Assembly (NCBI GenBank): GCA_038030265.1
Contig: CM075941.1
Span: 38,130,164-38,194,163, forward strand
Direction of reading: 5' to 3'
DNA: 64,000 nt
Source: Corythucha ciliata
Lineage: Eukaryota > Arthropoda > Insecta > Hemiptera > Tingidae
Below, in pieces: positions 55,881 to 64,000 of the stretch (its first letter is position 1; each line of letters starts with the position of its first letter). The position numbers and the translations under genes are program-made. Below the pieces are notes generated by a model that saw only the letters and a list, made by a program, of their open reading frames with translations, searched no databases and was not told the DNA's origin.

Positions 55881-57430
55881 TGGTCGTTTACGAGGGTGAA
55901 ATTGACAGGCCTGTACGTGATCGTAATTTTAATAAGTTTCACGGTCAAACACCCACTTTTTAAACCATTTATTGAGTCAAATTTACTTTTCTCGTTTCAA
56001 ACACACTTTTAATAAAGAAACCAAGAACTACTGACCCAGTTCTCCTTCCTCTTTCTTGACAGGCGTGGATCTTGTTAGCCCGTTGTTAGCTGAAAATTTT
56101 CTTTATCTTTCTTTTTATTTTATGGATAGGTTATAAGGATGGTTAGAAGTGAAGTTTATAACAAAAATTTATTTAATGGAGACAGCTCAATATTCTACTT
56201 AGCTCTAAACAGCCTAAAGTAATTATCGCGTGCACGCTGAATCATTTCAACTATTTTTATAAAGACTTTATATCGACACGACTATTTCATGTGTTTATCA
56301 AAACTAGGTGAAGTGAGAGTTTAAGATAGATGAATTGAAAAACGCGAAGGATTTTTTAAAAGACAATGTGAGTGCGATTATTTTTGATGTTTATGTATCC
56401 GCAATCCGCTATGACGATATAACCGGACGATATGACGATGCCGGGGACGATCCGTGTAGAGTACGGGCGCTTTAGTTATATTAAATTGAACGACCCACCT
56501 CGGTAATTGTGGAGTATCGTTCGTTGAATATTGGTTTTCTGATTACTAAGCCAATGACTGGTCACCCCTGCTCCCAGGATCGGTGGTCAAACAAGAATCC
56601 TCCGTGGACTGGATGGAAGTAAGTTGAAGTCCTCAATTAAAAGAGGAAAGAAAGGCTGTCCGCAAAGCATGGATGGTAAGTATTTCAGTTTCTTCAGATA
56701 TTATATTGCATGAAGACTATTCGATATACTCTTACCGTTGCGAAACGCCTAATTTTGTAGGTTAGGATCCTGGCGTGGTGGCGTCCGGATGTCGGTTACT
56801 CGACGATGGACAACGGCGGTTAGTTTCCGACGATAACGCTGAGTTGGAAGCTGGAACTGTTTAAGGCTGGGCCTTATTAAACCTGTATATGATTTCGTTG
56901 GATGATGAGGGATGAACTCTTCATACCAGGGTGACTCTTTCCAAGGCGTACGGCTTGCCGATCGAACGGAGAATGAGTTTCAAGTTTGCTACAGCTGTTG
57001 ATTATTCGTACGGCTCCTCACTGTTGCCAGCTCCTTTTGGAAATTATGTTTGGACTTTGGTGTATTGTTCCAATTTTGGCGGTGTCTTCTTAGCTTTCCC
57101 TTGTCACAACACTCCGCACTTGTTTACCCTTGGCTATCTTTAGTCATTTCTTTATACAAGGCTAGGTGAGCCCGTTAGATTTACATTATTTTGTCAATTA
57201 CGAATATTTTATGTTTAAACTGAAATTTATTTGTTATTTACGGGGATTTGACTTTGAGGGGTGTGCTAAAATTCTATGGCCATTAATTCCCCTAGGGATG
57301 ACCCGCACGCACCGACGACGCCCTCCACTCGTCCCCTGGTCCCTGATCTATTCCTCATTATTTATAATTTATTATTATTACTTTTGATAATCATTTGTTC
57401 ATTTATATTGTCTCATTACATTACAATCTA
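55881..57430. other. Intergenic, no gene recognised
   Basis: A GGATGGTAAGTATTTCAG sequence near 56664-56681 resembles a splice donor after a short open stretch, but no second exon or homology supports a gene. Otherwise AT-rich, with a short frame at 56931-57143 that I do not recognise. Confidence 0.45.
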
Positions 57431-57800
57431 AACACAGCCTAGTCCAAAAATCCAGCAAGGCTCCAACCACGGCAAACACATATAAAAAGCTCTAACCAGA
57501 GTTAGAACATCCAATCACACCACAGTAAAGTCCCAACCACAGCAAAGCTCCAAACCACAGTAAAGCTCCCATTACAAATAAGGTCCAACCTTGGTTGAAT
57601 GGTCCAATAGACCCCAACCACTGCAAAGGTCCAACCATAGCAAAGCCCAGCTACAAAAAGCCCCGTTATAGCAAAGCTCTGACCACAGCTGTAACCTCCA
57701 ACCGTATAGTAAAGCAAAGCCCCAACCAAGCTAACCTCTAACCTCAGAAAATCTTCAAACACAACGAACACCCAACCACAGCAAAGCTTCAATCCAGTTC
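57430..57800. repeat. Minisatellite, 17-18 bp unit (CAACCACAGCAAAGCTC)
   Basis: About 20 variable units of CAACCACAGCAAAGCTC or CCACAGTAAAGCTCC. Its period and sequence differ from the 31-bp arrays. The minus strand stays open for 165 codons (57999-57502) because of the repeat and reads as a low-complexity hydrophobic peptide, which I do not treat as a gene. Confidence 0.75.
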
Positions 57801-57959
57801 CAGGTTCCTCCCCCACCCCAACCCCCACCCCCAAGCCTTGCCGTTGCCCTGGGGGCATGGTCGGCCCCCAAGGAAGGCCTGGCTCGTGGATAACGGACTC
57901 CGCATACCCCTTCGACAAGCCTGACCCTATTAGGAGGTTTAAGGAGACAGGAGATAGGA

Positions 57960-59499
57960 ATCGGATCATATAAACTTGAAGCTCACAAGGCTTTTCCACT
58001 GGTTGAGTTTAACACAGTTGAGTAAAGGTTTGAAAAAAGTGTATAACGGGCGTAGTAACACAAACCCTGTGAAAATTTATCAAACTGCCTCCACTCTCCT
58101 TACATTCCCTTGTTTAATTTATTTCAAAGTTTCTAAAACAATCAGAAACGTTATAGTCAATCCTATACTTTGTTCCATTTGCTAAGGTACTGCCACCATA
58201 GATTGACATCAGAACGAATTGATATGAAATGATAGAGCGGTGTGACCTCAATGGAGAAGATTTGGAAAATTACATCGAAAAAAGGCTTTATCTTTGACCT
58301 TACTCGACCTCAGGTGTATTCATTATCTTTTGTATTTTCTTATTTATGTTTTTTTAACTTTCATTTTGGCATCAGTTCTAATTTCCTATTCTTCAATCCT
58401 AAATTCAACGCTACAGCTTGTTACTTTGACATTATTAAAAAGATTAACAAATAATTGAAAGTTTTGTTCAAATTGTAATTCTAGAACCCATATCATTAAT
58501 TAATTTTGGTAAATTGGCGTACTTTCAAATAAATCAAATCTTTTTTAAGAGTTCAAGGAATACTGAGCTTTTGTGATTCCTCTTGGACGTCCAAAGTGGA
58601 CACATGTGTCTTATTACCCCGCATATTTGAGGGGGGATATTGTGGTCTGCATTGTCTTGAATCCCTGTCGAAGTGATTTTTCAAGCGAATGTGCATATAG
58701 ATCTCTTATAAAATATGTATGTGAAAAAGGTATGAAAAGTAATCATGGAACGTAATTATCTCGAGTAGTTGTGTGACTTTGTGAGAAAACCGTGCCTTAA
58801 AATACGCATGTAGTCGCGGCGCCGCGCCGCTTGTGGAAAAAAAAAAAAAAAAAAAAAAATTATTAAGAGGGAACTTGTATTTTGAAAAGTTTAGCTGAAA
58901 CTCGTTAACTTACATCAAGAATCCGAACTCCCTGATGACTGGAATTTTGTCAAATCCTTTTGTCTTTCCTACAAGGCCCGAGTTTCGGGCAAAAAAGAAA
59001 GAAAAAAAGGGGAAAAAAGTGTTTCATTTTACTTAAATAATATTTGAGCTACCAAACTAAAACAATTCTACAAAGTGGAACAATTTAATTTGATGATAAG
59101 TAGGTTACCATAAAGCATCTCATTTTTTATTAGAGCAACCCCGTTGACAGGTTTTAACATTGCCCACTCATTCATCATGGTTTTCTGTTCGCCAAAAATA
59201 CTGGAGATGTTAGTTCTCCTGAGGATTAAGAAAGGTTAGTGTTGTAAAAGTTAAAGGAACTGTCAATCATTCCTTTTAAGCCGTACAAATAGGTCAATGC
59301 TAAGACCTCTGAAAGCCCTGCTAAGAAGGACTTTCACCGCCCAGTCTTAGTACAGTGTCCCCCTTATTATAAAGGATAAAGGCATTTCACTCTTTTATAG
59401 TGGATTAATGTGAGAAACATAATATTGCGTCATTATTCTCTTTGGTGATACGTGAGTAAAGAAGCGTGCTTGTGGTATCCTTCTTTAACGCTTTCAATG

Positions 59500-59536
<37 letters not shown>

Positions 59537-61380
59537 GTTTGTTGTTCAATTAGTGGGTATTATGATGTGCACCAGGCAACTTATAACAACTTTGGACATT
59601 ATTGGAAAAGCTCAGTCAGGTTAAGTAGTTCAGTTTGAGAAGCTTATGAAATTATTTGAGCCGCAAGACTTTTTCTTTTTTTTATTGCACTAACAGTTAT
59701 CGCCCAGGCACAGTTTTTGGTGTCAGCGACGATGCGTAAAATTAGAGGGTCTTCTCTAGAACGAGTGGAAAAGCGGACCGCTGAGAGGCTGTGGTGAGTG
59801 TTGACGAAGACTACAAGGAATAACAATAGAGCCGTGGCCTTGAAAGTATAGTACTGTCGAAGAGAAGGGGGCTCGTGACGTCACGACCATGCACATGCAT
59901 ATTGCAGCTGCAGTTCGTTCGTGACGTAGTAAGAGGCAAAGAAGAAAAAGAAGAAGAAGAGGACTAAAGAAGAGATGCACACATTTTTTTTTCTGTCCCT
60001 CTCTCTCTCTCTTTTTTTTCTCTTTCAGGTTCGGTGACCTGTCCCTTTCCACCACTCGTTGGCCCAGTGCAACGCTACTACGAGGCACTACTCCACCGTT
60101 TTTGTTTTTTTTGTTTTTTTTTCTCCTGTTCTTCTCTTCAAAAATCCCCTTCCAGAACCTGCCTGTTTTCATCCCTCAATCTTTGTCTTTGCCATCCGCT
60201 TGAACTTGAACGTTCACAATCGTTATCGTTTGGAAATTTCCACTTGAAATGTAACTGGGCTTCCATAGATTATTATAGGCTCCTTCACTAAAAAGTCAGG
60301 TTGTCTCCAGGCAAATGAGAGCGTACTTGTTTGCGAGCAATCAGTGTATGTTGTAGCTCGAAGATTTTATCGGCATGACAGTAAATAATCTCGAAAGCGA
60401 GACATTTTTTTTCCCCCACCAAGAACGTTTTTTTTTTGTTTTTATTTATTTATTTATTTTTTTGTTTTTATTTTATTTTATTTATTTACTTTTTTTCTCA
60501 TCAACTCAGAAAATTGGAGGATATAAACGAGGGGTTGCATGACAGCTTTTCTACCTCCATTTGTACTTGTCCAGTCATTATCATAGAAGGGTCAGCAAGT
60601 GAGAAAACTGATTTGCTCTTTTGTGGGCGCCCTTTGAGCAGTGCTCCAATCTACCCACTCAACGATCTTTCCAACTTCTACGTCGTCCCATTTTTAATCG
60701 GTCGTAACTTCATTGAACGACGTGTTATTGATTGCAAGCCGCAACTTCAGAAAATTAGTGGTCAAATAAGATGTTGATAACGAATGAATAAGATGGATCA
60801 CGTAACTTTTCATAATTTGTGATAATAGCGTGCCATCTTAGTTACGGAATAGTTCAGAGGCATGGGGATGGGCATCAGCTTCACTGGGAACAATGTCCAA
60901 TGCACCATTGCCTTTTCACAGGTGAATATTCGGCTATCGGGAACTGTAAATCGTCAATTTATTGCCATCAGATACTGAATTTGCCAGAAACGGTCACCAT
61001 CCGTCGAAAAATGAGACCTCTGGTGAAAAACTGTCGTTTGTATCCTTCTATTTCAGATTTTTCTGTCCTAAAACTGATAACGTTTTCCCAAAGAAAATGA
61101 CACTTTCGGAGCTAAGCCTTAAATTTTGGTCCCCTGGAGACGGTAAACGTTAAGTGCGGTAATTTAGTCCCTCAATCTGGGCCCTTCAATCGTCGAGACG
61201 AATAGTTCATCTTCAGAAACTCACACAGGCCTGTAAACTGCCAAGTTGCAGTCACCGCAACAAGCGGGTAGCCACCTCTTGCTCTTAGAAAAGGGACAGT
61301 GACTGGAGGAGCTGGTATTCCCCAAAAGTACAATTGCCACTCGAGTCACAGGGAAAAATTAATGCCTATGAATTAAGGGA
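57960..61380. other. Intergenic with long homopolymers, no gene recognised
   Basis: A23 at 58837-58859, A36 at 59500-59535 and a TTTAT-rich tract at 60428-60494. A strong acceptor-like pyrimidine tract ends in TTTCAG at 60028, and a CRE-like TGACGTCA lies at 59876-59883. The frame after the acceptor is short and not recognised, so no exon is called. Confidence 0.45.
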
Positions 61381-62340
61381 CCCAAAATAAAAACGCTGCA
61401 AATTTTACACATGGGTTTAGTATTCATAAATAGTCAAATCCGACTTGAAATTACATGAAAATCGACACCCCACACCCCTATGATCTCAAAACCTTTGAAA
61501 ACCCCCATTTTGGACCCGCTTTTGGCGCATAAAACACCAGGGAGTTATTTGATCAAACTGATCAGATGTTACAGATGTTAAGACCAACTAGATCCCAAAT
61601 GGAGTCTATGAGCGAAAGAACGAATTTTTTCGAGCAATCCTAGGTCAAGATATGGCCCGGACGGCGTACGGCGGACGGACATTGCAGAAATCGAATCTAG
61701 ACATGTTAAAACGTACACAGAAAAAGTTTGAGTTGGGTTGTAAAAAAAAATTTCTGACCGAAAACATAGGTGTATTATTCAGAATGAATAATAAACCAAA
61801 ATGGGATAAATTACAATTTCCCCATGAAATTCACTATTTCTGCTTCAAATTGACAATACCGATGGTTTCCTCATAAAATGTGAAACATTTCCATAAACTT
61901 GACTATTTTCTTGTAATACTGCCAATTTTCCCAAAAAATTGACAATTTGTGCTTCTATTTACAAGTCGCTAAAAAAAGATTAAACAATGACAACTTCCTC
62001 GTGAAACTGACAATTTTCTCATAAAATTAACCATTCCTTGATTCGATTCCTTCTTAAAATTAACAATTTCCTAATCAAACTGACAATGTCTTTATAAAAT
62101 TGAAAATGCCCTAAAAAAAAATGGCAATTTCATTATGAAGAGCATGGAAGTGAAATGACAATTACCTCATAAAATTGACAATGTCCTTATAAAACTGACG
62201 ATTTACTCATTAAACAGACACCTTTTAAACCGAAAATTTCGTCATTTTTGCGAGAATCAACCCCACATTGACAATTTCATAATAAAATTGCCCTTGTCGT
62301 GAAGCGTTTCGCGTAAATTTAGCATTGAAAGGGTGCGCGG
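61380..62340. repeat. Degenerate array (AAAATTGACAATTTCCTCAT type)
   Basis: From about 61850 the units ACTGACAATTTTCTCATAAAATTGACAATGTCCTTATAAAA follow with a spacing near 20-30 bp. The part before 61850 is less clearly repetitive. The flavour lacks the GCGAAA core but alternates the same kind of A-tract and AATTT-tract. Confidence 0.65.
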
Positions 62341-62344
62341 TTTA

Positions 62345-62550
62345 CGTGAGTGTTCTCCAGAATGTTGCGTTTTGCCCACAATGAAGCATTATTGGCGAGC
62401 ATTTTTCCTTTGGGGTGTCGCGGCCGTTTGGAAACTGCTTTTCTCTTACGCACGTTTTGTGACGTTTCGCGTAAATTTTTACCCTTTGCGTGGCTTTTCG
62501 CGTAAATTTTGCCCTAGGCGTTGGTTTATCACGTATAAATTTCTCGGATT
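62345..62550 (+). repeat. Dispersed repeat D1, copy 2
   Basis: GTGAGTGTTCTCCAGAATGT, GCGTTTTGCCCACA, TTTCCTTTGGGGTG and CCCTAGGCG match the order at 49404-49590, with roughly 70-75% similarity by eye. It is followed by a few GCGAAATTTG-type units to about 62760. Confidence 0.65.
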
Positions 62551-62884
62551 TGGCTGAATGAACAACCAAATTAGGGAATTTTTGACGCCGGCAAACCAAT
62601 GTCGCCGGGCGATTCAATTCAAGAGACCGATCCTATTACTTGGGTCACCCAGCGAAATTTGTTTGCTGGCCACAAAAACCCCGGAAATTGGTTGTTCAGC
62701 GAGCAAAATCTGATGAATTTATTTTACAGTGTGCTAGATCCGGGGTAACGGGTTTCCTTGTTCCGTTGATAAAATGGATCCAAGAACTGTATAAATTTTT
62801 TATTTCGATTTTCTCCAAAGACTGTTCATTTATTCACATGACCATAAATAATGAAAACAAAAAGATGACGCCACAAATAGCCCC

Positions 62885-63570
62885 CTATGGGAAGACTGGA
62901 AGTATCTCGGAAGCGAAGCGCACTTGACGTCGTGAAGTTGTGTGATATGAGGGATTGAGAGAGCGATGAGGCGAAATGGTTGCAACGTGCGACTCTGGTG
63001 GTAAAATATAAGCAGGTTTGAGTCGGTCGATGTTGACGGTTACGTGCTTGTTGTTAACGAGGAGAGTGAAGATTTTGGAGCTTCACGATGGGATACGGTC
63101 CCGTGTAGGGTGGTTGCAAACTACGGCGAGTATGGTCAGCGCGGAGGAATGCATGGGAACAGGTATCGAGGTCTTGAAAAATATATGGTTTTTTTGACGA
63201 GTGGTTGACGCGGGGACTGGACAAAGATCCTCCATCTGCCGACGTAGTTTTACGACGAAATTCAAGGGATCTTCAGGATGGGTAGGAGTGCGGGGTTGCA
63301 ACAGCTCACCGGGAAGTCGAAGGGGTTGGCCGTAAACAAGTTCTGCTGATGAAGTTGTGAGATCTTCACGAAATACGCTTCGGAGGCCGAGAAGGACGAA
63401 GGGAAGTGCTTGTAACCATGACATAGAAGGGTGGCGCATGATGGCAGCGTTGAGGTGTCGGTGAAAGCGCTCGACTAAACCGTTAGAGCTCGGGTGGTAA
63501 GGAGTTGAGCGTAGACGGTGAGCACCAAAAACTGATCCGAGTGAGTGGAAAAGGTCGGCGAGAACTTGTC
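62885..63570 (-). pseudogene. Ty3/Gypsy integrase C-terminal remnant (broken)
   Basis: On the minus strand from about 63570 the reading gives TPYHPSSNGLVERFHRHLN, containing the third catalytic residue of the DDE integrase core (Glu in LVER). It continues with WLQALPFVLLGLRS and SAELVYGQPLRLPGE, the usual Gypsy integrase C-terminal stretch. A TGA interrupts near 63080. In shifted frames the remainder is YTGPYPIV, VTVNIDRLKPAYI and TTSRRQVRFAS, ending in TAG at 62887-62885. The protein would join element cDNA to host DNA. RT, RNase H and the first two catalytic Asp residues are absent, because the DNA to the right of 63570 is unrelated. At least two lesions make it a relic. Confidence 0.82.
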
Positions 63571-64000
63571 CTCGGATATGGACATTATTTTGTCATCATT
63601 AGAATTCTGTTCCACCATGATTATGGGGGGGGGGGCGATGGAAGAGCAAGCGAGCGTCTTGTTGTTGTGTATGTAATAACCAGAGCACGGTAAAGGCAAC
63701 ATTGCTATGTCGCAATAATGAAATAAAAATTGGTCCTTCACTGATCCGGAGGAACTACGTCTAAGCAGGCACCGCCTAGTTTTATTTTCTGCGCTCCCTC
63801 CCTCCCATGGGATGAGAAACACCGCGCGGAAAGGTTTCAAAAGAGGCGAAGTTGGCCGAGCTAGGGCTTGGCAAGGTTAAAGTTTCGATTGGAAGTGCCT
63901 TAACCTACAAAATAATTGTCTTTCAGCCAAATCTGCGATCGTGGTTTTTTGAAAAGAGCTAAACCTGTGAAATTAGCCATTTTAAGAAGCCAGGGGTATG
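63571..64000. other. Intergenic, start of another array
   Basis: G10 run near 63625-63634, then unrecognised sequence. From about 63920 the words GTGGTTTTTTGAAAAGAGC, CCTGTGAAATTAGCC and AAGAAGCCAGG mark the beginning of another CGAAATTNG-type array that continues past the window. Confidence 0.45.

Noticed and set aside
57502..57999. 165-codon minus-strand open frame with hydrophobic repeats
   Set aside because: It is produced by the 17-18 bp CAAAGC minisatellite; no start context, no domain and low complexity.
59756..60172. 138-codon minus-strand open frame rich in Lys and Arg
   Set aside because: The charged part is the complement of a pyrimidine tract that could be a splice acceptor; nothing protein-like remains.
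63345..63375. CTGATGA...CGAAA arrangement resembling a hammerhead ribozyme
   Set aside because: It lies inside Gypsy integrase coding sequence, stem II is weak, and stems I and III do not form; probably chance.
1..64000. CRISPR arrays, bacterial operons, rRNA genes
   Set aside because: None seen. The arrays have no conserved repeat with unique spacers, and the gene structure is eukaryotic.

Overview
This window looks like intergenic, repeat-rich DNA from a eukaryotic nuclear genome, most likely an invertebrate animal. No long open reading frame is intact, and GT-AG splice signals occur, including one textbook TACTAAC branch site. The recognisable genes are broken mobile elements: an R1-clade non-LTR retrotransposon, a Penelope-like element with a GIY-YIG domain, a Ty3/Gypsy integrase tail and a THAP-domain DNA transposon. 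I cannot name the species. R1-type elements are best known from arthropods, so an arthropod is a guess only. There is no bacterial gene layout, rRNA gene or CRISPR array.

Layout. 1-7.2 kb: a large decayed array of about 31-bp units (1.4-2.5 kb) in otherwise featureless DNA. 7.2-8.7 kb: a cluster of small inverted-repeat elements (MITEs). 12.3-13.6 kb: a plausible 47-nt internal exon and another 31-bp-type array. 14.2-15.4 kb: a Penelope-like relic whose RT and endonuclease halves lie in opposite orientation, followed by hairpins. 17.7-19.3 kb: a MITE with 9-bp flanking duplications, a foldback element, a tRNA-like fragment and an array. 19.4-20.2 kb: two small membrane-protein reading frames on the minus strand, 51 bp apart, the best candidates for non-transposon protein genes. 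21.8-24.3 kb: a 2.5-kb element with long inverted arms and nested MITEs. 25-27.1 kb: a 60-bp-arm palindrome, an array and a MITE.

27.5-37.5 kb: a recent three-unit tandem duplication. Units 1 and 3 carry a 2.38-kb segment with a spliced but broken THAP-domain gene between CRE-containing inverted repeats; unit 2 carries a different 320-bp segment in its place. 39.3-41.9 kb: arrays and a SINE-like tRNA-derived sequence within a terminal-inverted-repeat unit. 41.9-43.6 kb: a GC-rich, truncated, frameshifted R1-type element ending in two tandem perfect hairpins. 47-56 kb: more arrays, one pair of them inside a nonautonomous hAT-like element (49.83-51.12 kb). 61.4-62.8 kb: a further array. 62.88-63.57 kb: a Gypsy integrase remnant.

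The strongest unexplained signal is the degenerate array type with a unit near 31 bp, seen at about 20 places and covering by eye roughly a sixth of the window. Its flavours differ in sequence but most share a GCGAAA(A/T)TT-like core. All coordinates of decayed repeats are approximate, and no database search was possible.
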